From the NCBI GenBank assembly GCA_003339415.1, contig PDHQ01000184.1, positions 1 to 64,000 of the forward strand: a stretch of 64,000 bases of DNA. The letters run 5' to 3'. The notes under the pieces were generated by a model. That model was not told the origin of the DNA. It was given only the letters and a program-made list of their open reading frames with translations, and did no database searches. Source of the stretch: Ophiocordyceps camponoti-saundersi (nom. inval.) (Eukaryota > Ascomycota > Sordariomycetes > Hypocreales > Ophiocordycipitaceae). This document shows, one piece after another, positions 1 through 12,120 of the stretch. How positions within the stretch are numbered: the stretch's first letter is position 1; every line of letters begins with the position of its first letter. A program made the position numbers and the translations under genes.

Positions 1-215
1 TATTATATTATTATATTATTATATTATTATATTATTATATTATTATATTATTATATTATTATATTATTATATTATTATATTATTATATTATTATATTATT
101 ATATTATTATATTATTATATTATTATAATTTATATTATTATATTATTATATTATTATAATTTATAATATTATATTATTATATTATTATAATTTATATTAT
201 TATATTATTATTTAT
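1..215. repeat. TATTATAT octamer microsatellite
   Basis: A perfect tandem array of the 8-bp unit TATTATAT runs from position 1 to about 126 and continues off the left edge. It then decays through variants with inserted AATTTATA up to about 215. The next 70 bases are T-rich sequence without visible structure. It lies just outside the tail end of the X4 element. Confidence 0.9.
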
Positions 216-353
216 TAATTTTTCTTATTATATTTTCTTTTTTAAATTTTTTTATTTTTTATAAGTATATTTTCTATATAAAAACCTTTTTATATATTAT
301 TTATATATTGAAGGCCTTAATAATATTTAAAGCTTTTATAATATATTAAGTAA

Positions 354-384
354 GAAAAATCCCCTAAAATAAAATAAAACCCCC
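354..384 (-). other. Shared tail module of X4 (GGGGTTTT-N16-TTTTT)
   Basis: On the minus strand this reads GGGGTTTT, a 16-nt spacer, then TTTTTC, with the terminal AT tract about 60 nt further on. The same module at the same spacing occurs in A1-A4, X2, X5, D6, D7, D9 and the SINE, with 17 nt in D8 and roughly so in A5. In family X the spacer can form a small hairpin (CCCT/AGGG arms around a T-rich loop) in less mutated copies. Confidence 0.75.
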
Positions 385-489
385 TAACTATATAAGAAAA
401 AAGCTACTATACGCTTATATAAAAATATAGTAATAGCTAGCGGTAATATAATATAATAAGCTTATAGCTTAAAAGTAATCTTAGATAAT

Positions 490-660
490 ATAAAAAAATA
501 AGATAAAGAAAGGAACGCGGAGAAAGGAAAGTTTATAAGGCGTAGGGCGGAGGGAAATAGTAAAGCGGTATAATATAAAGTAATATAAGGTAATATAAGG
601 CGGCGTAAAGCGGTATAATATAAGGCGGTATAACGTAAAGCGGAGGAGGGAAAATTTAAG
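490..660 (+). repeat. Low-complexity GCGG/TAA leader of X4
   Basis: This is a purine-rich stretch of short imperfect repeats built on GGCGG, AAAGCGG and TATAATATAAGG. It corresponds in reverse to 46130-46280 of X2, where the less mutated form shows a tandem CCGCCCCGTA decamer. It lies between the tail module and the first recoverable reading frame, in leader position for that frame. It may be promoter or leader sequence; nothing proves a function. Confidence 0.55.
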
Positions 661-1499
661 GAAATAAGGCGGAAAAGTAAAATAGCTATTTTATTACTTA
701 TTAATAATTAGGGGGGGGGTATATTTTTTTCTTTTCTACTTCTTTTTTTTTTAATTATTTTTAGAAGAAAGTATATTTTTAACCCCCTCCCTTAACTTTT
801 CCTTTTTTTTTAATTTTTATAATAAAAAGATAATAATAATAATTATATAGCTATATATTAATAAAATAATAATATTATAATATTTAAAATTATTTATAAA
901 AAGCTTTATAATTTTTTTTATATTATATATATTACTTATTTAGCTAAATATAAAGTTTTATATTAAAAATAATAAAGTAAATAATATTATATTATATAAT
1001 TATATATACAGTTAATAAAGTATATAAGCTTTTAATTAGCTAATTATTATAATTATATAAAAGCTTAATATAAATATTAAAAAGTAAGCGGAGCTAAAAG
1101 TAAAGTTAAAAGTAAGGTTAAAGCTTAAATATTAATTAAATTATAAATTTCTTCGGATAAATTATATATAATAATTATAAAAATAGCTAAATATATTAAT
1201 AAAAAAGGATAACTAAGTAGCTTATAAGTAAATATAAAATAAAATAAAGTAAAATAAAGTTTAAAGCTAGCTAATAATAAATAATAAAAGTAACTTTAAG
1301 CTAATTTACGCTATACTTAAAAGCGGAATTAAGCGTTAAAGCTTTAACTTATTATAATAATAATATTAACTAAAGCTAACGCTTTAATAAAAGTAGCCGC
1401 TCTAATAGCTATTTTATTTACCTTTTTTATAGCTATAACTATTAATCTTTTTTAGGAGTTATATATATTAGTCTCGCTATATTTTAGAATACTTACCGT

Positions 1500-1801
1500 A
1501 AGTAAGGAGAATATTATTAAAATAAGTAAAATAAAGGGCGGAGCGGTAAAAAAGTAGCGGTAAAGATAGCGGCGATAATAGTAATAATAGCGATAATAAA
1601 AATAAATACTTTTACTAAAGCGGAAGTAAAAATAATAATAATAGCGGAATTAAAGCTAAAAAAAGCGGCGGAGGTAAAGTTAAGGGTAATAAAAATAAGA
1701 GAGTTTATAATAATAATAATAATAATAAAGGAGTCCGTAATAATAATAATAATAATAATAAAGAAGTCCGTAATAATAATAATAATAATAATAAAGGAGT
1801 T

Positions 1802-1859
<58 letters not shown>

Positions 1860-2540
1860 GTAGCGGTAATAAAAGCTATAATAATTATTAAGCTAATAAT
1901 TACTTAGCTATATAAAATTATATTATTAAAATTTATAATAAAAATCTACTTTTATTTTAATAATATTATAATACTTAAGCTATAATATTATATAGTATTT
2001 ATAAAATAAAATATAATATTAAATAATAAATTATAAATAATATTAAAATAAATTAATTAGAATATATATTAAATAATATATTTAAGCTTAATTATACGCT
2101 TAACTTAAATTTAGTAAAGTTATTATTAAAAATAAAGCTAAAAGTAAATAAAGGAGTAATAGCTTTATCGCTTATTTTTATTATATTAATATTAAGAAGT
2201 AAGTTAAAATAAATAATATTTAAGGGGGATAAAAAGGTAAGCGAAGCGGAGGAGGAAATAAATAAAGCGAAGATAGCTAGCGGGGTAAAAAAAGCTAAAA
2301 GCGCGGAGATAGTTAAAAATATAGTAAGGGAAATAAAAGCGGGGGCAAAAAAAGAGTTAGTAAAAGTAAAAATAATAAGGGCTATAAAAAAACTAAAGTA
2401 AAAGCTAGACCTTATTTAAATACCCGAATCCCCTTCTATAAAGTTTATATTAGCGGTATTAAAGCGCGTAGCGGAGAGTAATAATAATAGCTTAAAAGAT
2501 AAGCTTATAAAAATTAAAAGCGTAATCGGGCGTAAAGGAT
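1500..2540 (+). pseudogene. Gag-like, Asn/Gly/Ser-rich ORF remnant of family X
   Basis: A plus-strand frame encodes a low-complexity protein rich in Asn, Ser, Gly and Lys. It runs through SGGGKVKGNKNK-like sequence, then long Asn tracts, then a Lys/Glu-rich part before LTR-1 cuts it at 2556. The same protein is readable on the minus strand of X2 at 45207-44990 (Gly/Ser-rich) and 44885-44380 (Glu/Lys-rich). Stops are TAA or TAG where Gln or Trp codons would have stood, and start codons are lost because ATG becomes ATA under RIP. The composition and the position nearest the element's leader resemble ORF1/Gag proteins of retroelements. I see no zinc knuckle, but Cys and His codons are prime RIP targets, so their absence proves little. 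Small frame slips are likely. Confidence 0.55.
1700..1862 (+). repeat. In-frame Asn-tract minisatellite in the X4 ORF
   Basis: Three imperfect units of about 33-36 bp, each (AAT)6-8 followed by AAA-GGA-GTC-CGT or a variant, are followed by a long pure AAT run. In the Gag-like frame they read as poly-Asn separated by Lys-Gly-Val-Arg, Lys-Glu-Val-Arg and Lys-Gly-Val-Tyr. X2 has only a short TAA/TAG-interrupted tract at the matching place (about 45030-45060), so the array expanded in this copy or contracted in the other. Confidence 0.75.
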
Positions 2541-2555
2541 AAAATAAAAAGTAAG

Positions 2556-3062
2556 TATTAGAATATATATATTACTAGCTACTTAGGAATATAATACGCG
2601 TTAAATACGCGTAGCATACGTTGCAGAGATAACTATCTTTATATAAATAAAGTAGGAGGTTAGGGATATATATAAAAAGGAGTCGAACTTAAGATAATAT
2701 TAATTTAAGACTAATATAATATTAATATAATATATAAAGTTAATATAAGAGGAGGATAAGAAGGTAGTTAGTAGAAGGAGGAACGTATATATAATATACT
2801 TACTTTTTTATATTTTTAAAAAAAAGATAAGTTATAAATAAAATTATTATTTAATTTTTTATAACTTTATTAGCTAAAATATATTATATAATAGATATAA
2901 TATTCTTATATATTATATAATTTAAATAAGTTACTTAAACTTTATTATCTAAGTTAATATAATATATATATTTTAAGTTTAATCTATTAATATTTTTATT
3001 ATAAAAAGTTTATAATATAACTTTAGCTACTTATTTAGCTTAGGAAGGATACCTAACTAATA
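2556..3062 (+). repeat. Left LTR of LTR-1
   Basis: Direct repeat partner of 5642-6149, starting TATTAGAATAT and ending CTAACTAATA. Differences from the right LTR are frequent and almost all C/T or G/A, so RIP acted after insertion. LTR age cannot be taken from ordinary divergence here. Confidence 0.88.
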
Positions 3063-4541
3063 CTAATTAGTAATAAAGCTAAGTTATATTACGGACTTAA
3101 TTACCTTTTATTACTTTAAACTTAGTTAACTAATATAAGCTAAAATGCTAGCTTTATTATTATTTAACCTTAGTTTAAATTAGAAATAGAAAAGTAATTT
3201 AGATAATAAATATTTATTAAAATACTAACTCCTAGGAAACTATAATTATTATTTTAATAATATATAAATATATTTTAACTAATATTTAGTTAGTAACTTA
3301 ATAATTTAAATATTTTAATATTTAGCGATAACTTACTATAAGTTAATATTATCTATTTTTTCTTCTCTTTACTTTTAGTTTAGGATTTTTAAAAATTTAC
3401 TTCGATTTTAACCTAAAGTCTTATTAACCTTAAATTAGTTTTAATAGTTACTCCGTAACTATTATTTATTAAGCTTTTATAAGTTTAGCACTAAAAGTCT
3501 CTTATAATTAAGTTAATTTAATAATATATAAAAAATAAAAATAATAAAAGATAAAAATAATAGGAAAAGAAAAAGTAAAATCTTTAAAATTAAAGTCCTT
3601 TACCTCTACTCCTAACGTAGATATTTAGGAGGGCGCGACGCGTAACGATCGCGTAAGGCTAGCCGCGTAATATTACTATATTAGTAATATTAGTTAAATA
3701 TCGACTTAAATATAAATAGGGATTAGATTATTATTAGATTTATTTTAATATATTAATTTTTATATAAAAGCGTATTATCGCTTATAAATATAGTAAAAGC
3801 TTACGTAAAAGTAATAATAGCTAGGATAGTTTATTAAGTTAGTATTAGTTTATATAAAGTTAAGTTTTAATAAGCTATATATATATTATTATATTAAATA
3901 CTCTTTTTAGCGTACTAATAGTAAGCGGTTATTAGCTAAAATACTTATTCCTAATAAGTGTTAATAGCTAGCTCCTACTTACTTATATAGCTAATATAAT
4001 TTTAGTATAGGGGTACTTTTTTAATATCGCTATATTTAATATTATTACGCTACGCTTAAGATAATAGCGTAAGCGGCGGCGGGAACGTAAAAAAATTACG
4101 CTTAGTAAGTTATACTTAATAAAATATAATAAGTATTACTATTAATATAGGTAATAATATTCGCGGACGCGGATAAAAAGTAATTATAGATATTATAAAA
4201 AGAGCTTATAAGGGGCGTATAAAGGAGATAAGAATAGGACGCGCGTAATATATATTTAAAGCTAAGTTTAGAGTATATTAGAAACCGGGTTAATCTTAAC
4301 TTATAGCTAATATAAATTAGAGCTAGAATTAATATACTTTTACGCCGCTAGCGAATTAAAGTTTTAAAAATATTATTATTATTAATATTATTCTTAAACT
4401 TAGGACTTAAAATAATAATCTAATAACCGCGTAGAGCGGTAAGTATATAAGGGGGCGGTCCTAATATATAATAAATCTTAAGTTAAGGTTAGTAAAAGCT
4501 TACTACGATATTAACTTAAGATTAACTTAAACTTACTTTCT

Positions 4542-4595
<54 letters not shown>

Positions 4596-5641
4596 TAAAA
4601 AAAAAAGAAAAGGAATAAGAAGCTTAAGTGCGGGGTAATTTATAAGTAAGATACTAAGTTACTAATTTACCCTATTAAATAAAGTATATACTTACCCCTC
4701 TTATAAGTAGTATATCGGTATATATTAACTTTTTTTATAAATATAAAAGGTACGTACCTCTTAAGTATAAATACCCCCCCCCCCTCTCTAAAAATTTTTT
4801 TTTCCTTTCTTTTTTTATAATTACCTTAGTCTTTCTTATCTATTTTTCGTAAATAACTTAGTAAAAATTTACTAAGTATTACGTTCTTTATTTAGTATAT
4901 TATATTATATTTATTCTTTATTTCTCTAATCCTTAGACTAAAAAAAGAATATTATTAAAAGATTACGGTACTCTTAAGGTTAAGAATTACGCTACCTTAG
5001 GGGTATTATAATATAAAAACTATAATAACTTAGCGGAATTACGAATATTATAATATAAAAACGCTTAGTATTATAAGAAGGAGATAACCCTTACTAACTA
5101 TAAAAGTTTACTAATTAATAAGGGAGATTCTCCCTTACGTAGCTAGTATTTACCGAAGATCTCTAAAATAAAATACCTTAATAATATCCCTATAGCTAGC
5201 TTATATTATATTTAAGGGAGTTACTTACTAATCTCTTAGTTTAGAAGCTACTAAGCTAAGAGACTAGCTTATAGCGGTAGCCGATAATATATAGCGTTAA
5301 GCTTTATATTAGCGATAATATATAGCGTTAAGTTTATTACTTAGATTTTATTTATTATTTATAAAATATAGATAATAGGGAGATATAATATATAGCTTAA
5401 TATATATTATTTTAGGAAATTATATTAGAATTATTAAGAAATATATTAAATATTAGTATAATATTAACTTAAGTTTATTTATAAATTAGTAAGGTAAGAG
5501 TATCTACTAGTTTTAAACTATATAAGTCCTTAGAGGTAGAGAAATAATTTAATTTACGAGAGCTATTAAAAGAACCTAGTTATACCTAAACTACCTACTC
5601 GATAAATATATATTCCTAACTATAAAAAGAAAAGCTACTAA
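3063..5641 (+). other. Interior of LTR-1, no recognised pol
   Basis: AT-rich sequence with scattered less mutated patches (about 3600-3700, 4060-4260, 4420-4520) that keep CpG and CCC/GGG runs. No reading frame stands out in any patch, and I found no recognisable polyprotein motif. A TAA microsatellite lies inside at 4546-4591. It could be a LARD-like non-coding element or a deleted autonomous one. Confidence 0.5.
4546..4591. repeat. (TAA)n microsatellite
   Basis: About 15 uninterrupted TAA units followed by an A-rich stretch, inside the interior of LTR-1. It lacks the shared tail module of families A, X and D, so it is not taken as a retroposon tail. Confidence 0.85.
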
Positions 5642-6149
5642 TATTAGAATATATATATTGCTAGCTATTTAGGAATATAATACGCGTTAAATACGTATAG
5701 TATATATTATAAAGATAACTATTTTTATATAAATAAAGTAAAAGGTTAGGGATATATATAAAGAGGAGTTAAATTTAAAATAATACTAATCCGAGACTAA
5801 TATAATATTAATATAATATACGAAGTTAATATAGGAGGAGGATAGGGAGGTAGTTAGTAGAAAGAAGAACGTATATATAATATACTTACTTTTTTATACT
5901 TTTTAAGAGAGAGATAAGTTATAAATAAAGTTATTATTTAATCTTTTATAACTCTATTAGCCGGAGTATATTATATAGTAAATATAATATTCCTATACGC
6001 TATATAATTTAGATAAGTTACCCGAACCCTATTATCTAAGTTAATATAATATATATATTTTAGGTTTAATTTATTAGTATCTCTATTACGAAAAGTTTAT
6101 AATATAACTCTAGCTACTTATTCAGCTTAGGAAGGATACTTAACTAATA
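5642..6149 (+). repeat. Right LTR of LTR-1
   Basis: Partner of 2556-3062. It keeps more C and G than the left LTR, for example CCGGAG and CCCGAACCC where the left copy has T and A, showing uneven RIP between the two repeats. It is followed directly by the GTAAG duplication. Confidence 0.88.
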
Positions 6150-6154
6150 GTAAG

Positions 6155-7887
6155 GGTAGAAAAAAAGTAAATAAGCTAAGTAAAGCTAAGTAAATTAAAG
6201 AAAAAGTTAAAAATAAAATATAAGGTAAATAAATAGTAATAATTATATAATAAAAATATTAAAAACTATTTTTTACGCTTAAACTTTATATTTAAATATT
6301 TTAATATATTTAAATATTATAAAATAATAAAAAACTTTAAATTAATAAAAGCGTTATAAGTAAATAAATTATAAAATAAAAAGGCTTATAATAGCTTTAT
6401 AGCTAAGAGCTTTATTATAGTTTTTATTATTTTAAATTAAACTACTAAAAAATATAAGTAAAAGCGTCCTTTTATAAATAATTAATTTATAATATAAAAT
6501 AAAATAAGCTACTATTTTATTTTCCCTATTATTATAAAAGTAATAAGGGGTTATAATTATAAAAATATTATAAGTATAAAGAAACTTATTAAAGCTAATT
6601 TTACTATTATAAAGCTAAGTTAAAGTATTATTTAAGAATTTTAGAAAACTTTAATAAATTTATAAAATATTATTAGGTTTTAGTTAAGGTAGTTTATTAG
6701 TAAAATATCTAAAAAACTAGCTATATTTTTAAAGCTTTTTTTTTCTAAAGTTTTAGCGGAGCTATTATCTTTTATAAAGATAAGCTTTTAGAATTTTAAA
6801 AGATTAAAAGAAAATATTTAAAATCCGCACTTAAGTAGTAAAAAAAATTAAAGGGATTTAAGGAAAATAAATATAAGGTAAGGCTAACTTTTATATTATT
6901 AGCGGAGATATATAGTAATTTTCTTAAAAGTAAAGTAAATATAAGCTATAAGTTTTTATTATAAAGGAGTTAATAATTATAAGTAGCGCGGTAAGATATA
7001 TAAATATTAATAAAAGGGATAAAGGTTTTAAACTTAATATAATAGGAAAAAATTACTTAGTATACTTTAAAAATAATATAAAAGTATTAAAACTAAGTTA
7101 TAGCTAGCTATTAAAAAATAAAGCCTTAAAGTTCCTTACTTAGTAAGGTTAAAGCGGAGTAAATTATAACGCTAAAAGTAATTATAAACTTAATATTTTT
7201 AGTATAAATCTCCCTTACTTAAAAAAGTAAAAAGCTTAAAGTATATAAGGTAAGCTTAGTTAAGGCTAGCTTTTAATAAGCAAGCTTTTTTATAAAATAA
7301 TTAATATAAAGCTTTAATTAAAGTTTACGGTAAATCTAAACTTTAAATATATATACCTTTTATATAAATTAAATAATATTCTTATTAAGAATTAATAAAG
7401 TTATATTAAAAAAGTAAGCTTTTATAAAATAAAGAAGCTTATTTTTAAATAGCTAAAAGGTTATTTTATACTTTATTATTTAGTTATAATAAATATTTTA
7501 AGCTTATTTAAGCTAATAGTAAACTTAAGTAAAAGTACGCTTAGTATTAAAAATATTAATATTATCTATAAATCTAATAGTAAATATATTAATTATTTAT
7601 TCTAAGCGTTTATAAAAAAATAAAATATATAAAATAAATAATATTAAAAAAAGTAAGAAGCTTTAAAAAACTCTAATAAGAATAAGGAAAAGGTTTAATA
7701 ATTTATTATTAACTTTTAAGCGGGAGGTATAATTAGAAAAGTAAAAGTAAAGGAAAGCTATAATTTATTTAAAAAAGCTAAAAAAGTTAAGGATTCTTAT
7801 TAGCTTAGAGTATAAAATATAATTAAAAGCGCTTATTATATTTAATATTAAAAAAGAAGCGAAGCTTTAAAAACTTTAAATAATATA
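6155..7887 (+). pseudogene. Heavily mutated X4 body between LTR-1 and A1
   Basis: This is the continuation of X4 and matches X2 from about 44400 down to about 42650 in reverse. Almost every C and G outside CpG/GpC contexts has been lost, and stops are too dense to read a protein with confidence. It holds no insertion of its own that I can see. Confidence 0.6.
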
Positions 7888-7968
7888 AATAAACTTTATT
7901 ATTATTATTATTATAGTACTTTAGAGGCTATAGAAGTAGCTACTAGAACCTCGGCAGTAAGTTAAGTA

Positions 7969-7999
7969 GGAAAAACCCTCTTAAAAAAGGTAAAACCCC
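7969..7999 (-). other. Shared tail module of A1
   Basis: On the minus strand: GGGGTTTT, a 16-nt spacer, then TTTTTCC, about 60 nt from the (TAA)n tail. In better preserved copies (A3, A4) the spacer folds as CCTC-TTTTAG-GAGG. Confidence 0.8.
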
Positions 8000-8269
8000 C
8001 CGCTATATAATAAAACCGCGTCTAGCTTAGGGCCGGGCTAGGCGCTCTACGTATATAAAGAAAGTAACCGTTAATTACGGTAATATTATATAATATAAGA
8101 AAAGATAAGAAAAGATAGATAAGATAAGGAAAAGATAATAATAGTAGCGGTACGTATTACTTATACGTGCTAATATATACCTCCCTAGCTTCTAAGTATA
8201 TATTACTTAACTTTTAAATATATAGCTATATACCTTCTTTATATATAGTATATATTTAGGTATATACCC

Positions 8270-8375
8270 TTTTTTTAAGCTTTCTTAATTAAGAAGCTTT
8301 TCTAATCGGAAAGTTAGTTTTTATAATTTAGTAACTTAAAGCCTAAAAATATATAAAGGAGGGGGGGGGTCGCTT
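8270..8375 (+). promoter_or_regulatory. Palindrome pair, TATA-like box and G-run in A1
   Basis: Two adjacent palindromes derived from TTCCTAATTAGGAA lie near 8280-8318. They are followed by ATATATAAAGGA at about 8349-8360 and a run of nine or more G at 8361-8369. The same order recurs in A2, A3 and A4. Position and layout (TATA-like box about 550 bp before the first frame) suggest the transcription control region of the plus-strand frames. Function is inferred only. Confidence 0.4.
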
Positions 8376-8910
8376 TTACTAATATAAGCGGGCTATTATT
8401 ATCTCGTTATTTTTTAGTAATTTTAATTATATAAGTAATCCTTAGTACGCGTAATTAGTTTATAGCTAAGTTATATTAAAGTAAAATACCTACTAAACTT
8501 AATTTTCTTTAAGCGGTATCTTATATAAGGTATATTAGTACGCTTATTAGCTTTAAAGACCTTTATTAAGTATAAAAAAGTAAATACTTAGCCTTAGCGT
8601 ACGTTTATATTTACTAATAACCGGGGTAAACTATCTAAGTATAGCTTATATTAAATATATAAATAATTATACTAGGTATTAGCTAATTAATAATCCTACT
8701 ATAGCTAAAGCTATTTGCGCTATAATTAAAATTACTTACTAGCTAAGCTTTAATTATAATACTTAAATAGTAAGTAATATTAAAGTTATATTAAGTTTAC
8801 GGTAAATTTTATATTAATAAGCGTAATAAAAAAATATAATTTAGCGCGTTAAAGAGATATACGCTATTATATATTATAATAATATTTACGCTAATTAAGT
8901 TATATAAGCG

Positions 8911-9590
8911 GCCGCTAGCTACGTATTATTTTAAAGCTTATAGCTTTTTATTATTAAGGAGAATTTTATTATTAAAATAACTAAAAATTTAACTAGCGTT
9001 AATTAACTTATTATTATTATATTAGCTTAAGTATAAAAATAGCGTATTTTTTATATATAAGTAATTAACTTTTTTAAGTAATTAACTAAAAAGTTATATT
9101 ATATTTATTATACTATTAAGAATAACGCGCGCTTATAAGGAAGCCCCTCTCTTACTAATTATCCTCCTATCTTTTATACTCCGCCTCCTATTCCTAATTC
9201 CGCTTCCGCCTTAGTACCTATTAAGTCTAAGTCTAAGTTAGAAGCTAATAAGCTTAGTAAGCCCGAAACTACTCTTACCTTAAGCGTTAAGGTTACCTTT
9301 ACCGCTAGGGAGGATATTACTAGCGCTTATATTATAATTACGCCGCCTCCTTATAAGGAGATTTTTAATTTTATTTAAGATAGTCTAATTAATAATATAT
9401 TTAATAACGAAAACTTTATAATACTAATTAATAACTATATTATATTTAATAAAAAGGAGAAGCTATTAGTAAAAAAAAAGTAAGTAGCTTTAGTTTACGC
9501 TTATAGTTATAATTAAAGTTAAGGCTATAGCTAAAGCTACGGCTATAATAAGCGCGGTTAATTTTATATTTTATATAATTAAGTTAATAT
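8911..9590 (+). pseudogene. Family A first ORF, Gag-like
   Basis: A continuous plus-strand frame of about 225 codons whose stops are all TAA or TAG at expected Gln positions. The best preserved version is on the minus strand of A3 (34760-34177). It shows an N-terminal helical part (motifs like LTSANQLITT and QVINFFKQLT), then a Pro/Ser/Lys-rich linker (LYTPPPI, APVPIKSKSESE), then an acidic Glu-rich stretch before a Tyr/Ser/Gly-rich tail. The layout resembles ORF1/Gag proteins of retroelements, but I cannot name a family. The next frame is offset by one nucleotide. Confidence 0.6.
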
Positions 9591-9664
9591 TTTATATATA
9601 GTTAAAATAATTTAGCTTTAAAGCTAAGTAAGTAGCTAGTAAAATAAATAATAAGGTTATCGCT

Positions 9665-12120
9665 ATAAAGCGGTTTTTATATATTTATTATAAAGCTAAA
9701 AGCTTTATCTCCTTTATCTATTTTACCTTCGTAAAGTAATATTATAAAGTTAAATTAGCGTAATTATTTAAGTAAAAGAAACTAATATATAAGTTTAGCT
9801 ATAAATTAAAAGTTATTAAGTACTTTAGTAAAATTATATTAGTTTTATATTAGTTACTAGTTAGCGTTAAAAAGTAGCTTATTTTTATAAGTAAAAGTAT
9901 AGTTAAGAAAAATATATAGTATTATTTTATCGCTATTATTATAAAAGTAGCGTTTTAAAATTACCTTAGGGACTTTATAAGCTTAGAGAAAAAAATTAAA
10001 TTTAATATATTTAATTTAAAATTATATAAATATTATACTAATAAACTTAGGAAGTTTTTCGTAAATATATAAGGTAGTTTTAGCTTTAAGCTATAATAGT
10101 TTATTAATAAGGTAGCTATAAAATTACCTATATTTTTTAAGCTTACTTTCTTAAGAATATTATTAGAGGAGCTACTTTTCTTAAAGTTTAATATTAAAAT
10201 TACGTTACGTATATCTAGCCTTTAGTTTAAGTTTAATCTATATTTTATAAAATTCCTCTAAGTTTTATAATATTTAATATCTCTATTAATAAGGGCGCCT
10301 CTTATACTTATATCTAACTTACTTAGTAGCTTTCTTTATTATAGTATAGATAAGGTTTACTATATTTATATATTAAAAGCGGTAATAAATATAAGCTATC
10401 TAGTAAATAAGGTATAAGTTAAGGGGGGGGATAAAAGCCTTTACTTCGATATAATAAAAAGAGGTAGCCTTATAAGCTTTAATAATAACTTTTAAGTATT
10501 TAAACTATTTTATAGCTAGCGCTTTTATAATAAAGCTATATAGTTTCCCCCCTAATTATATAAGCGGGGCGAACTAAAATATACTAAATATAATTACTAA
10601 TCTAATAGCCTTAATATATACCTTTTTTATTTTTAATAAAATATAACCTTATATTAATATAGTAATCTTAGTAAAGGCTAGGTATTAGTATTTAAGTTTA
10701 GTAATAAGTTTTAAAAAATAAGATTTTTATTAAAGTTTATAATATAGCTAGACCCCTAAGAGTCTCGCTTTTTATATAAGCTATATTATCTTTATACTAA
10801 GCTAAAGCTAAGTTATATTTACTTTTTTAGCTTTCGTAAAATATATTAACTTACTTTTAGCTAGCTAAAAAGTTATTTTATACTTAAAAGCTTATTATTT
10901 ATAAATTCGCTATACCCGCTTAAGTTAAAGGAGTACCTAAGCTTTATTATATTTAATACTAAATATATCAGTATTATTAGTAAAATTTATTATAAATAGT
11001 TTAGTTACTAAGTTTAAATATTAGTATAGTAAAGATATATATAATAGGAAAAGGACTAATAATATAGGGGATTTTTAAAAAACCTTTTACTAAATTAGGA
11101 AAGCGTTACTAAGCTTATAGTTAAACTTAAGTTATAAGGTTTTAGTAATAAGATAAGAATAAATAAACGCTATAACTTATTCGGGAAAGCTTAAATAGTT
11201 AAGAATAACTATTAGCTTATTATAAAAAATATAATTAAAAGCTTTAATAAAGTTTAGGAGGAGAAATAAGGCGGTGCCGCCTTAGTTTTAAATAATCTTA
11301 ATAATTTTAGTAAATATAAAAATTATAGTATCGGTAAAGCGTTATAGCTTATTACTTATTTAGCTATTTAAGAGGATATTAGCTATTTCCGCTATAAATA
11401 CTATTTACCTAGTAATAATTATTTTTAAAACTTTCCTTATTATATTAAAAAGCGAAATTAGCCTATACTTACTTAGGGTATAATATATAGCTAGTAATTT
11501 ATTTATTTTATAGATAATTATAATATTAAAAGCTTTAAATTATAATAAGAAATAGCCGCTATTAATATAGCTTTAGAAGATTTTTTAAAAAACTTAGATA
11601 AAAGGGGGTTTATATCTTTTTAGGAACCTAACTAAGATCTTATTAAGGCCGGCAGATTTCTATAAGGCGATTAAGAAAAAGGTAAAATAAATATTATTAG
11701 TAGTAATTAAGCGTTTAATATAGAAAGGAGGGAAAAGTTTATTTAAAGTAAGAGGAGGGGCTAAGGCGGTAAGAGTAGGGAAAAATTATTAGCTAAGTAA
11801 GATCGCTTTATCCGAAAAAGTAAATATTAAGTTTAAGTTAGGGCTTTTCTATAATATTAGTATATATATAAGCTCCGGTAAGGCCTAGCTTTAAAGCTAA
11901 GCTTAATATTTTATTATTTAAAATATTATTAAGTTTATTAAAATACTATTAAGGAAATTACGCTAAGCGCTATAATAGGCCGCGCTAATTATAGATTTCT
12001 ATACTTTTATTACTTTCTAATAATCTTATTAGTAAAAGTTAATAAAGTTAGCTTTTTAATATTTTTAAGCCCGCTTAGTAGCCGCTATAATAGCTACTAT
12101 TACTTAATTTTATTAATTTT
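9665..12120 (+). pseudogene. Family A second ORF, long unidentified protein
   Basis: From about 9665 to at least 11854 one plus-strand frame (in phase with 9788) stays readable, with only TAA/TAG interruptions and no net frameshift, for about 730 codons; it can be followed more weakly to about 12120. Recognisable stretches include LPSNNYFQNFPYYIKKRN, a QEIAAINIALEDFLKNLDK helix and KAGRFLQGD. The matching frame in A2 (56570-58640) differs mainly by conservative or RIP-type changes and one net 1-nt indel. I do not recognise a reverse transcriptase, endonuclease, RNase H or transposase signature. Loss of Cys, His, Trp and Met codons by RIP hides catalytic motifs, so absence is weak evidence. 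Confidence 0.5.

Larger units (their letters stand above)
2556..6149 (+). mobile_element. LTR retrotransposon LTR-1, short, inserted in X4
   Basis: Two direct repeats of about 507 bp bound a 2.58-kb interior. The flanking 5-bp duplication is GTAAG (2551-2555 and 6150-6154), inside X sequence that reads CTTAC in the uninterrupted X2 copy near 44409. LTR ends are TA...TA, as expected for TG...CA after RIP. A purine-rich stretch (AAAAAGAAAAG) lies about 8 bases before the right LTR and suggests plus-strand orientation. The interior is too short for a full gag-pol and I recognised no protease, reverse transcriptase or integrase, so this is probably a non-autonomous or deleted element. Superfamily unknown. 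Confidence 0.88.

Noticed and set aside
1..215. Telomeric or centromeric satellite
   Set aside because: The unit is a simple TATTATAT microsatellite, not TTAGGG-like, and nothing else marks a centromere or chromosome end.
1729..1862. CRISPR array
   Set aside because: Regular spacing comes from AAT tracts with near-identical linkers that encode protein repeats; there are no unique spacers, and the context is eukaryotic.
4546..4591. Tail of another retroposon
   Set aside because: No GGGGTTTT-N16-TTTTTCC module and no target duplication around it.
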